Shown: one piece after another, positions 24,712-32,971 of the stretch
Numbering within the stretch: the first letter of the stretch is position 1
How the letters are laid out: the number at the start of each line of letters is the position of its first letter
From: Solirubrobacterales bacterium
GTDB taxonomy: Bacteria; Actinomycetota; Thermoleophilia; Solirubrobacterales; Solirubrobacteraceae
Assembly (NCBI GenBank): GCA_947474595.1
Contig: CANJIV010000001.1
Span: 186,001-250,000, forward strand
Reading direction: 5' to 3'
DNA: 64,000 nucleotides
The notes under the pieces: model-generated
Databases searched by the model: none
Told to the model about the DNA's origin: nothing
Seen by the model: the letters and a program-made list of their open reading frames with translations, nothing else
Program-made: the position numbers and the translations under genes

Positions 24712-25725
24712 ATGAACTTTGACTTCACTGACGACCAACACGAAATCAAGCGGACCGCAAGGGATCTACTCACCAACCGTTCACCATTTGAGCGCGTGCG
24801 TGAGGCGGCAGAGTCCGGCGCCTACGACGAAGCCGCATGGAAAGAGTTGACCGAGTTGGGATGGGCCGGAATCGCGATCTCCGAAGCAAACGGCGGCCAA
24901 GGGTTGGGCACCGTCGAGCTTGTGATCCTTTTAGAAGAGCTCGGCTACGCCTGCGCGGCCTCACCCTTCCTCTCCAACTCGATGGCAGGCCTGATGATCG
25001 AACACGCTGGTAGTGATGAGCAACAAGCCAAGTGGCTGCCAGGAATCGCCGACGGGACGGCTACCGCAACGGTTGCGATCGCCGATCAGGGCGTTGCCCG
25101 CCTTGTACCCGACGCCGAGGCCGCTGCGGTGATCGTCTTTGTCCAAGACGGAGCCGCGACGCTAGTCGAGCGTGGCGACGCCGAGGTGGAGGCCCTAGAG
25201 ACGATCGATCCGACCCGGCGCTTTGCTCGCGTCAGCGCCTCGGGTGGAGATCCGCTGACCGGTGACGTCGAGGGCGGGATCGCTCGATGCGAGGCAGCTC
25301 TGGCGGCCGAGATGGTTGGAATCGCTCAGCGCGCGATGGAGATGTCGGTCCAATATGCCAAAGATCGCCAGCAGTTTGGAACCCCAATTGGGGCCTACCA
25401 GGCGGTCTCACATCGCTGTACGCAGATGTTGTTAGAGACCGAAGGAGCGCGGTCGGCGACCTATTTCGCCGCCTGGGCAGCCGACTCTAACCCGGTTCAG
25501 CTACCGCTCGGTGCAGCGATGGCAAAGGCCGCGGCATCAGATGCTGCCCGCAACGTGACGGCCTCGGCTATCCAAGTCCATGGCGGAGTCGGATTCACTT
25601 GGGAGGCCGACCTTCACTGGCTCTACAAGCGAGCACAGCTCGATGCCGCACTGCTGACTAGTAGCCGGATTCAACGGCGCCGAATCGCACACGCATCGGC
25701 CGCCGCAGTGACACCAACCGCCTGA
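24712..25725 (+). CDS. Acyl-CoA dehydrogenase (subunit B of a pair)
   Basis: 337 residues, shorter than the first dehydrogenase. The N-terminal helical domain (DFTDDQHEIKRTARDLL) and the middle region (GWAGIAISEANGGQGLGTVEL) are present. The beta domain is reduced, and the usual T-G-x-K stretch is weak. The C-terminal part has YAKDRQQFGTPIGAYQAV and QVHGGVGFTWE, typical of the family. The reduced FAD-binding middle fits the partner subunit of a heteromeric enzyme. It is co-transcribed with the first dehydrogenase and tetR, and ends before a strong hairpin. Confidence 0.88.
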   Translation: MNFDFTDDQHEIKRTARDLLTNRSPFERVREAAESGAYDEAAWKELTELGWAGIAISEANGGQGLGTVELVILLEELGYACAASPFLSNSMAGLMIEHAGSDEQQAKWLPGIADGTATATVAIADQGVARLVPDAEAAAVIVFVQDGAATLVERGDAEVEALETIDPTRRFARVSASGGDPLTGDVEGGIARCEAALAAEMVGIAQRAMEMSVQYAKDRQQFGTPIGAYQAVSHRCTQMLLETEGARSATYFAAWAADSNPVQLPLGAAMAKAAASDAARNVTASAIQVHGGVGFTWEADLHWLYKRAQLDAALLTSSRIQRRRIAHASAAAVTPTA

Positions 25726-25749
25726 TTCATAACTGCACGGTCGCCCAAA

Positions 25750-25774
25750 CCCCCGCAGCTGAGCGCTGCGGGGG
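25750..25774 (+). terminator. Hairpin after acyl-CoA dehydrogenase operon
   Basis: CCCCCGCAGC (25750-25759) pairs perfectly with GCTGCGGGGG (25765-25774), loop TGAGC, 25 bases after the operon stop. No T-tract follows. Confidence 0.65.
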
Positions 25775-25921
25775 CGCCTCGACGAGCCCAGCGCTACCGC
25801 AATAGTCGCTTGGGCCGGAGTGCAAGATCGCTTGCAGGTAGCAGGAGAATCCGCTGGTAGGTTCGACGTTAGCCGGGCGCTGCACTCACATGCCCCATGC
25901 CCCATGCACCCCGCAACAGCG

Positions 25922-26830
25922 ATGACCTCCACGCTCACACTCAAACGACTGCCTATGCTCGCCGCAATAGCCGCATTGGCCGTCTGCGTAGGGCCACCGG
26001 CCAGCTATGGCGATAGCACTCTGTCGCAGCGACCGACCGCCAGCGCCGCCGCTTGGCAGCCACTAGCGGAGGGAGATCAGGGCGGTCGCGTACGCGACCT
26101 GCAGAGCCGTCTGCACTTGACGGCCGATGGAGTCTTTGGCAGCGCCACGGCTGCTGCGGTACGGGCATTCCAAAGCCGCCACGGGCTTAACCCTGATGCA
26201 ATCGTAGGCGCAGCGACCTGGGCGGCGATCAAACGAGCAGCGTCAACGCCGAGCAAAGCTACTGCCGTGAAGTTGCTTCAGCGCCTACTCGGGCTTAGCC
26301 AAGACGGCGTCTTTGGGCCAGCTACGCAGGCGGCAGTCATCAACTTCCAAAGCTCCCACGGCCTCGGAGCCGACGGCGTCGTGGGACCGATGACTTGGAG
26401 GGCATTGGGGGTCAACAGCCAGCAGCCCAAACTCGAGCGCGTCACCAACACCAACAGCGCCAGCCCCGACAGCCCCGCTGCGGTAGCCATGATCGTGCGA
26501 GCCGCCAATCGCATCGCCACTCTCCCTTACAAGTGGGGAGGCGGTCATGGACAGTGGAGCGATAGTGGCTACGACTGCTCCGGAACCGTCTCTTATGTGC
26601 TTCACGGCGCCGGGCGGCTGCAAGCAACACTCGACGCTGGCGAGTTGATGAGCTACGGCGTTGCTGGCCGTGGGCGATGGGTGACGATTTACGCCAACCA
26701 CGGACACACCTTCATGGTCATAAATGGCCGTCGCTATGACTCCAGTGCTCTGGATGAGAACGGATCGCGGTGGGCTAAGCGCCTGCGGCCCACTGGCCAG
26801 TTCGTCGCGCGTCATCCTGTAGGAATGTAG
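25922..26830 (+). CDS. Secreted cell-wall hydrolase: two peptidoglycan-binding domains + NlpC/P60-like domain
   Basis: 302 residues from ATG 25922. Earlier in-frame ATGs exist at 25820 and 25904, but the signal peptide begins here (LKRLPMLAAIAALAVCVG). Two PG_binding_1 repeats follow at about 51-107 and 113-165, each with the L-Q-x-x-L, DGVFG, A-V-x-x-F-Q and G-x-W pattern. The C-terminal domain has the catalytic Cys in YDCSGTVSYVL and a His in NHGHTFMVI, as in NlpC/P60-like peptidases. It probably cleaves peptide stems of peptidoglycan outside the membrane. The 196-base upstream region contains only the preceding terminator and three CATGCCC-like repeats near 25889-25908. Confidence 0.88.
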   Translation: MTSTLTLKRLPMLAAIAALAVCVGPPASYGDSTLSQRPTASAAAWQPLAEGDQGGRVRDLQSRLHLTADGVFGSATAAAVRAFQSRHGLNPDAIVGAATWAAIKRAASTPSKATAVKLLQRLLGLSQDGVFGPATQAAVINFQSSHGLGADGVVGPMTWRALGVNSQQPKLERVTNTNSASPDSPAAVAMIVRAANRIATLPYKWGGGHGQWSDSGYDCSGTVSYVLHGAGRLQATLDAGELMSYGVAGRGRWVTIYANHGHTFMVINGRRYDSSALDENGSRWAKRLRPTGQFVARHPVGM

Positions 26831-26846
26831 ATGTGGGGGGAGTTAA

Positions 26847-26867
26847 GGTCGGTTACCGAGACCGACC
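26847..26867 (+). terminator. Stem-loop after NlpC-like gene
   Basis: GGTCGGT (26847-26853) pairs with ACCGACC (26861-26867), loop TACCGAG, 16 bases after the stop. No T-tract. It may act as a terminator or 3' stabiliser. Confidence 0.5.
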
Positions 26868-26921
26868 GCCAACCACACGCGCTACGTTATATCTCTGAGT
26901 AATTCGAGAATGGAGGAGCAG

Positions 26922-27323
26922 ATGGGATCCAAAGTAACTAAGAGCGAGCAAGAGTGGCGTGATCAGCTGACGCCCGAGCAGTACGCTGTCGCGCGTCAGC
27001 ACGGCACCGAACCCCCCTTTACGGGCGCTTACCACGACTCCAAAGAGGACGGCGTATACCGCTGCGTCTGCTGCGATGCCAAGCTTTTTGACGCATCAAC
27101 GAAGTTCGACTCGGGTACCGGCTGGCCGAGTTTTTATACACCGGCCGACCCCGCCAACGTCACCGAGAAGTCCGACTCCAGCATGTCCATGCGTCGCACT
27201 GAAGTGCTTTGTAGTAACTGCGACGCCCACTTGGGCCACCTCTTTCCAGACGGGCCGCCGCCGACCGGCCAGCGCTACTGCATCAACTCAGCCGCACTAA
27301 CGCTCGATACCAACCGCCCCTGA
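26922..27323 (+). CDS. msrB: Peptide-methionine (R)-S-oxide reductase
   Basis: 133 residues. It reduces methionine-R-sulfoxide in proteins. Structural zinc is bound by C48/C51 and C97/C100. The GTGWPSF motif is present at 65-71 and the catalytic Cys is C120 in RYCINSAAL. The ATG at 26922 is chosen because GGAGGAG lies directly before it. The in-frame ATG at 26910 would overlap that ribosome site. Single-gene transcription unit between two hairpin/empty regions. The 159 bases downstream show nothing recognisable. Confidence 0.93.
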   Translation: MGSKVTKSEQEWRDQLTPEQYAVARQHGTEPPFTGAYHDSKEDGVYRCVCCDAKLFDASTKFDSGTGWPSFYTPADPANVTEKSDSSMSMRRTEVLCSNCDAHLGHLFPDGPPPTGQRYCINSAALTLDTNRP

Positions 27324-27482
27324 AGCCACCTCAGGCGTCCGCTTAGCGCCGCCCAGAACCAACAACTTCACCGAAGGAGCGGGATATTTCAGCCGCTTAG
27401 GATTGATCACGTCCGACCGTGGTGTTTGGATATGCGCATCTTCTGAGGGGTCGTCAGTCGATCGCCCGGAAGCAAAGGTGCG

Positions 27483-27665
27483 ATGAACGCTCCACCACGC
27501 CAGATCTACTCCAGCTCCCTGTCGCGCCGCGAGCGTGTTTGGAGAGGCTCGCGCTATCGCCGCAGGAGTAGCCTCTCACGGCTCCCCTTCTTAGGGATAC
27601 TTTTGACCCTGAGCGTTGGGCTGGTAGTCGTTGTGTTAGTCGTAGTGGCGCCGATATTCGTCTGA
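27483..27665 (+). CDS. Possible small membrane protein (60 aa)
   Basis: A very basic N-terminal half (many Arg and Ser, e.g. SRRERVWRGSRYRRRSS) is followed by one strong hydrophobic helix (LGILLTLSVGLVVVVLVVVAPIFV) ending at the stop. This gives a single-pass protein with a cytoplasmic basic head. AAGGTG lies close to the ATG. The coding potential is plausible because the opposite-strand open frame overlaps a real gene and is a shadow. No family recognised. It lies 50 bases upstream of the CocE-like hydrolase. Confidence 0.45.
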   Translation: MNAPPRQIYSSSLSRRERVWRGSRYRRRSSLSRLPFLGILLTLSVGLVVVVLVVVAPIFV

Positions 27666-27715
27666 CGCCGAGTGAGCGCGACTCTGTTAGCGTTGCCGGA
27701 TGGGAGGCACTGGTT

Positions 27716-29632
27716 ATTAAGCGTTTAGCTACCGCATCTGCTCTCGTAGTCATCGCAGCAGTCGCCCTAGCGTCGGTTACACCTGCTGCAGTCGCTGCAG
27801 TCGCGCCCGCTCCGTTCGGCCATGCCTGTGCGGCACAAAACAGCGTGCGATTCTGTCCGACGACCACGCTGGCCAAGAGAGTTCCTACATGGGACGGCGT
27901 CCCGCTTGACGTCGACGTAACCCTGCCGCCAACAGGCAAAGGCCCGTGGCCACTGATAGTGATGATCCATGGCTTTGGTGGCGACAAGACGATGTTCGAG
28001 GCCGACAATGCGCGAGGTAAAGTCGTAGATGGCGAGTTCTCAACGCCGACCTATCACTACAACAACATCTTCTACGCTCAGCGTGGTTATGCGGTCCTTA
28101 ACTACTCCAGTCGGGGGTGGGGGAGTTCATGTGGAGTGCCCGCTTCGCGCACGCCAGGCTCCTGTGACCGCGGTTGGTGGCATATGGCCGACCAGCGCTA
28201 CGAAATTAGGGACGCCCAGATGCTTATCGGCAAGCTCGTTGATGGCGGGATTGCTAAGGCCGATTCGATCGGCGCAACCGGCGTGTCATTTGGAGGCGGG
28301 ACATCGATTCAGCTAGCTTGGCTGCGCAACCGGACTCGCTTATCTGATGGGTCGCTAATACCGTGGCGCTCGCCGAAGGGCCAGAGGCTCTCGCTTGCGG
28401 CTGCGTGGCCACGTTGGGTGTGGTCAAACATGCCGGCAGCGCTGATGCCGAACGGCTACTTCCTTGATACAGAAACCACAGCGCCAGCCGAAGCGTCAGG
28501 CCCTGTCGGGGTGATGGCTCAGGCCGTTGCAACGGCCCTGATCGAGGGCGCTGAAATCACTGGCTTCACCGCACCTCGCGGCGCCGATCCGACCGTCGAC
28601 ATGCTCGGATGGAGCGCTCTAATGCTTGCTGGCGAGCCTTACGCATCTAATATGCGCACGATTCTCAAAAACCTTTCGACGTATTCATCGGTGACACAGC
28701 TTTCGGGTGTGCCGGCTCCCCTACTGCTGGAGTCCGGCTTTACCGATGAGCTCTTCCCAGCACGCGAGTCACTGCGCGCCTACAACCTCGTCCGAGCTCA
28801 AAACCCCAACGGCCAAGTGGCGCTTCAGGTCGGCGACCTCGGTCATGCGCGCGGATCCAACAAACTCAACACCAACGTCACCTTCAACAACCAAGGCGCC
28901 ACCTATTTTGACTACTGGCTGCGGGGTGTGGGCGCCGGGGTTAAGGCCGGCAGCGTGACGGCGATGACACAGACGTGCCCTGCCCCAACCGCATCGCCGC
29001 CGCCGACGGCGATCCCGGCGGCAGGCGGTCCATTCCGGGCCTCAAGTTGGAAGGCTCTACACCCTGGAGCGGTCTGGATTTCAAGCTCGACCCCACGCAC
29101 GATCGACTCCGATCGCGACAATCGCTTTGACGTGAGCATCGGCCAGATGTTCACTCCGTACTTCGGCACTCGCGACGCCTGCCTTAGTACGCCTATGCCG
29201 GCGAGCGCGTACGGCACCGCCTACTACGGCCGTGAAGTCACTCGGCGGTTCACCTTAATGGGACTGCCAACCGTGAAGGCGACGATCGCAGCGACCGGCC
29301 TCTATCCACAGATCGCTTCACGTTTATGGGATGTAGCGCCTGACGGCCGCCAGACGCTAATCGCTCGTGGCGTGCGGCGACTGACCGCCAACCAACACGC
29401 AACGATCACCTTCCAACTGAGCGGCAACGCTTATGTCTTCGAACAGGGCCACCGAGTCCGGCTTGAACTGATGCACTCTGACTACCGTGAAGTTCCGGCT
29501 GGACTACCGCCGACCTTTAGGCCCAGTAATGGCTCCTTCACGGTGGCGATCTCTAAGCTAATCCTCGAGCTTCCAGTCCACGAGACCCCCTCCGCCGACG
29601 GCCAGGTCGTCAAACCAGTCCTAGGCGCCTGA
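27716..29632 (+). CDS. Secreted CocE/NonD-family alpha/beta hydrolase (X-Pro dipeptidyl-peptidase-like), apparent ATT start
   Basis: 638 residues if started at ATT 27716. The first canonical start in frame (GTG 27845) would cut off a perfect signal peptide: KRLATASALVVIAAVALA followed by an Ala/Pro cleavage region. GGGAGG lies eight bases before the ATT. The catalytic triad is visible: Ser in GVSFGGG, Asp in SGFTDELFPA, His in GDLGHARGS. The N-terminal domain has the usual DGVPLDVDVTLPP and HGFGGDK strands, and the C-terminal jelly-roll ends with RVRLELMHSDYREVP. It probably hydrolyses peptides or esters outside the cell. The 3' end overlaps the convergent ctaA by 12 bases. Confidence 0.88.
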   Translation: MKRLATASALVVIAAVALASVTPAAVAAVAPAPFGHACAAQNSVRFCPTTTLAKRVPTWDGVPLDVDVTLPPTGKGPWPLIVMIHGFGGDKTMFEADNARGKVVDGEFSTPTYHYNNIFYAQRGYAVLNYSSRGWGSSCGVPASRTPGSCDRGWWHMADQRYEIRDAQMLIGKLVDGGIAKADSIGATGVSFGGGTSIQLAWLRNRTRLSDGSLIPWRSPKGQRLSLAAAWPRWVWSNMPAALMPNGYFLDTETTAPAEASGPVGVMAQAVATALIEGAEITGFTAPRGADPTVDMLGWSALMLAGEPYASNMRTILKNLSTYSSVTQLSGVPAPLLLESGFTDELFPARESLRAYNLVRAQNPNGQVALQVGDLGHARGSNKLNTNVTFNNQGATYFDYWLRGVGAGVKAGSVTAMTQTCPAPTASPPPTAIPAAGGPFRASSWKALHPGAVWISSSTPRTIDSDRDNRFDVSIGQMFTPYFGTRDACLSTPMPASAYGTAYYGREVTRRFTLMGLPTVKATIAATGLYPQIASRLWDVAPDGRQTLIARGVRRLTANQHATITFQLSGNAYVFEQGHRVRLELMHSDYREVPAGLPPTFRPSNGSFTVAISKLILELPVHETPSADGQVVKPVLGA

Positions 29633-30553
29633 CTCTCGCGGCACGAGGCGTCCGGCGACCGCCACGGACCACAGCAGAGCCATCCACGTAGCCACTGCAA
29701 GGACTACGTGAATCCAGACCAGCTCGGCCGGAAGCGCGTTGTTGTACTGGACGACTCCTACGATCCCCTGGGCAGCGATCAGCCCGAGCACAAAACCGAG
29801 TTGTGGCAGCGCACGACGATCTCCTCCGGGACGAGCGAGCAACCCCGCAACAACTAGAGCCGCCACGCCCAGAACGACAGCCAGAACGCTGTGGCGGGCG
29901 ATAATCCAGTCGAGCGTATCCGAGCCTTTGAAGTTCAGGCGATTGATCACGTCACCGGTGCCTGCGCCACCTGCGTGTGGACCAGAAGCGGTCGCCGCAG
30001 TCCCGACCATGATCGTCAGTGAGCCAAGCGGCAGCAGTGCCCTGACTGCCCAGACGCCGAGGTAATCGGTGGACTTTCGGCGCTCGCCTGACTCAAATCG
30101 CGCGCACCAAGCAAGGGTAAAGGCTGCGTCGAGCAGCAACATCGAAAGAATGTAATGAGCCATCACAAAGCCCGGCTTTAGGTCATATACGACCGTCAGT
30201 GCGCCTAGCGCACCCTGCATCAGCACGCCGATTGGTAGCAGCGCGCCAAAGATCGCCAGCTCCTTACGAAATGGCCGTCGCCGCCAAGCCAAGACGCCCG
30301 ACGCGATCGCAGCAACACTGACCAACCCAGAGAGCAGGCGGTTTCCGTATTCGATTAGGGCGTGGGTCTCTAGTGGCGCGACGGCGGAGCCAAAACACTT
30401 AGGCCAATCCGGGCACCCTAGCCCCGACCCCGTCAGGCGTACCCCTGCGCCCGTGTAGACGATCAGCACCAACGACGCCAGCGAAACGTAGGCGACGCGG
30501 CGGTAGAAGAGTGGCGAGACGGTCCAGCCGTTGGCGCGAGCGCGAGCAAACAA
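29621..30553 (-). CDS. ctaA: Haem A synthase (CtaA/COX15)
   Basis: 310 residues with eight predicted membrane helices. It oxidises haem O to haem A for aa3-type cytochrome oxidase. Family residues: Cys pair in GSGLGCPDWPKCFG in the first outside loop, His in THALIEYGNRLLSG, His in MAHYILSM, His in IARHSVLAV and His in WIHVVLAVATW (four haem-ligand His in two bundles). The start is TTG at 30553; no Shine-Dalgarno is evident. It stands alone on this strand. Its 3' end overlaps the CocE-like gene on the other strand by 12 bases. Confidence 0.93.
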   Translation of the reverse strand: MFARARANGWTVSPLFYRRVAYVSLASLVLIVYTGAGVRLTGSGLGCPDWPKCFGSAVAPLETHALIEYGNRLLSGLVSVAAIASGVLAWRRRPFRKELAIFGALLPIGVLMQGALGALTVVYDLKPGFVMAHYILSMLLLDAAFTLAWCARFESGERRKSTDYLGVWAVRALLPLGSLTIMVGTAATASGPHAGGAGTGDVINRLNFKGSDTLDWIIARHSVLAVVLGVAALVVAGLLARPGGDRRALPQLGFVLGLIAAQGIVGVVQYNNALPAELVWIHVVLAVATWMALLWSVAVAGRLVPRESGA

Positions 30554-30615
30554 GGGCTAGGGATGATGGCGGATAGATCTAGTTAGTGCGCGGCGGGCGC
30601 AGTCGACTGGGCACA

Positions 30616-32802
30616 TCAGCCCGCAGCGTTACAGCTCCCGACCCGCACTCCAGCCAACCGAAGCCCATACGCGCCGTCGTCTGGCGCAAGCGGTGAGCGG
30701 TCGATGGCCACCGTCGCATCGAGTGAGCTACCCGCCTGGAAGGGAATCGCAAGATAGATTGAGTCCGCGTGTTTCTGGAGCAACCCAGCTCTTACGCGGC
30801 CGTCAACGGTCACGCGGTAACCCAGCGGGGCACTCGTACTGGCGACCGTTAGAACGGTAAGAATCGCGCAGCGCCCAGGCTTTCTAGCCCAAGCCCGCAC
30901 CCCTATCTTGCTGCTAGGCGGGAACATGCCGTTTATCCGTGGACCCCTGACGACCGCTTCAAGAGCTGGTTGGCCGCCAGTGTCGATTAGGACCATTGGA
31001 GCATTCTGGGCCTGAAACGCAGCTGGCCTACCAGACTCCAGATACCGTGACCGATAGCCGATCCGATTGTTTGAAGCCCGCGCGACGACCCGCCCACGCC
31101 AAACTAAGCGGCGATCGCGCAAGATGACGATTAGGTGTGGTAGGCCCGGCGGCACTAAGACTCCCGTGCGCTCGTCGAGCTGCGCGTCAACTAGCGGACG
31201 CGCAATCAAGGCGTGAATCTTGGCGCCGTCGACGCTGATCGCAAACTTGACCGAGCTATTAAAGAACGCGACATCACGGAACGCCTGATAACTGTCAATC
31301 GTTGACCCGCTACCGAATCTGGTGAGTGCGACCACAGCGTCGTGCCCAACCGCCTGATCAACCCACGATTGGGACTCTGGGCTGTCGTGTAGTTGTGCCT
31401 TGACAACGTTCTGCTCAAAGACAAACTCAGTTCCAACACCCTGCCACACCAGTACGGCCCCAACCACGAGAATGGGCGCCCAAGTCGGCGCGCGCGAGCT
31501 CACTGCGAGAGCGACCAGCCCGCCCACCACCACCAAAGTGGCGACCAGCACCTTGGGGCGAACTCCGCCAAGGTAGTCGGTGTGGCCGCCAAATCTCAGC
31601 CAGGCCCAGACCACTTCGGCGGGATCTGAGAAGAAGTGGACCGACGAGCGTCCGGTGTCGAACTCGGTAGTAAATAAGAGCAGCGCAACTAGCGCACTGG
31701 CCGCGACCACTCCAATCGGCGAGACGGCACGCTGCCCCAAGGCTACAACGCAAGCAACGGCGATCAGCGGCACGACGTAGATGAGATAGCGCTCGTTAAG
31801 CCCAGCCAATGTGACCGACACAATCGCCAGTGCGACCATCCCGAAAGTGATCAGGGCGAAGGCGTGACGGGCAGGACCTCCGCCGCGTCGTAGTGACGAG
31901 ACCAGCCATGGCATGGCCACGATTGCGGGCACTAGCCCCGTGCCAGCAATGATCAGCACGATTGCCTTCGGCGTGTTATTGACCAGGCGGCCGACGAGAT
32001 CGGCAGCCGAGACTTTGTATCCCAGCACCGAACTACCGACGCCGAAGAGTATCTCGGCCAAGATCGCTACTGCTACCGCAAGAAAACCCAAGGCCGCGAC
32101 GCGCCGCTGGCGCCACAAGGTAGATGCAGTTGCCGCCACCGCGCCACCGCGCACTCCCACGACTCGAAAGCGAGCCGACTGCACGACGGCTGCTAACAAC
32201 CAGACGCCTACGATCAAAACGAAACCGGTGCGTGCGAGCATCGCCACGCCGATTAAGGCCACTGCTGCGAGGTCGCGGCGCCAACTTGGCTCGGCGGTTG
32301 AGCGCCAGATAGCCCAGATCGCCCACGCGGCAGCTGGGTAGGCGATGCCTTCAGTCAACAAGGCCGTCGTGACTATCGCCCCAGGCATGATCACCGCCAG
32401 CGCTGAACCAACCGATGCCCAGTTGCGAGAGGCGCCGAGTCCACGCGCGATCAGGTATGTGGGGATCGCTGCGGTCGTGAAGGCCACGGCGTTGAGGATG
32501 CGTGCGACCTTAAATGCCTCCGGCGTGGGCAGCCAGGCGAAGATCGGCGCTAGTAGAAAGACCTCGAGTCGCTCGGTGCCTCGCTGATAGGTGGTTAGAT
32601 CCCAGAGCGAGCCAGGCAGATCGCCCGGCAGCCAGCGAGCTAGCCCGAGGTAGAGGGATTCGTCGTACTGGTAGGTATTGACTCCCAGCCCGCCAACCGC
32701 ATAGGCGGCGGCTACGGCGACAATCAGCAGAGCCACAGGCCAGGCGCCCCGGAGCCTGGTTAAGGCCGTAGATCTTTCTCCGCTCGGGCCAGCCATGCTC
32801 AT
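30616..32802 (-). CDS. Large polytopic membrane protein, GT-C glycosyltransferase-like
   Basis: 728 residues. About ten or more hydrophobic helices fill residues 20-460, followed by a soluble C-terminal region of about 250 residues rich in beta structure. The first outside loop contains YQYDESLYLG, the acidic D-E pair that GT-C enzymes (ArnT/PMT type) use after TM1, and TTYQRGTERLEVF follows. It probably transfers a sugar or other group from a lipid-linked donor outside the membrane. It is the left border of the polysaccharide region and is divergent from another GT-C-like gene. Family assignment rests on topology and the D-E motif only. Confidence 0.7.
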   Translation of the reverse strand: MSMAGPSGERSTALTRLRGAWPVALLIVAVAAAYAVGGLGVNTYQYDESLYLGLARWLPGDLPGSLWDLTTYQRGTERLEVFLLAPIFAWLPTPEAFKVARILNAVAFTTAAIPTYLIARGLGASRNWASVGSALAVIMPGAIVTTALLTEGIAYPAAAWAIWAIWRSTAEPSWRRDLAAVALIGVAMLARTGFVLIVGVWLLAAVVQSARFRVVGVRGGAVAATASTLWRQRRVAALGFLAVAVAILAEILFGVGSSVLGYKVSAADLVGRLVNNTPKAIVLIIAGTGLVPAIVAMPWLVSSLRRGGGPARHAFALITFGMVALAIVSVTLAGLNERYLIYVVPLIAVACVVALGQRAVSPIGVVAASALVALLLFTTEFDTGRSSVHFFSDPAEVVWAWLRFGGHTDYLGGVRPKVLVATLVVVGGLVALAVSSRAPTWAPILVVGAVLVWQGVGTEFVFEQNVVKAQLHDSPESQSWVDQAVGHDAVVALTRFGSGSTIDSYQAFRDVAFFNSSVKFAISVDGAKIHALIARPLVDAQLDERTGVLVPPGLPHLIVILRDRRLVWRGRVVARASNNRIGYRSRYLESGRPAAFQAQNAPMVLIDTGGQPALEAVVRGPRINGMFPPSSKIGVRAWARKPGRCAILTVLTVASTSAPLGYRVTVDGRVRAGLLQKHADSIYLAIPFQAGSSLDATVAIDRSPLAPDDGAYGLRLAGVRVGSCNAAG

Positions 32803-32959
32803 CCTGCCAGCGCACCCGACGGCGACCGCATTAGGAGCAAGGGCCGGTGAGCGTAGGCGCGGCGAGGGCGGGCATCGGGGTCAAAGTATAAGTTGCCTGT
32901 AGGCGCACCTGAAGAGCCCCCTGGCACTGAGCCAGATCGGTGGCATCCATATTCCTAGC

Positions 32960-32965
32960 TAGGCT
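32960..32965 (+). promoter_or_regulatory. -10 box of a leaderless promoter
   Basis: TAGGCT lies six bases before the GTG at 32972. It overlaps the small palindrome CCTAGCTAGG (32954-32963). No ribosome site intervenes. Confidence 0.5.
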
Positions 32966-32971
32966 AAGTCG

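Noticed and set aside
25726-25921. Cyclic-di-AMP (ydaO-type) riboswitch before the NlpC-like gene
   Set aside because: Such elements often precede cell-wall hydrolases, but the conserved core could not be matched. The strong hairpin here is placed as a terminator of the preceding operon.
27454-28008. Minus-strand open frame of 184 residues
   Set aside because: It overlaps the signal peptide and N-terminus of the CocE/NonD hydrolase on the other strand and shows no domain.
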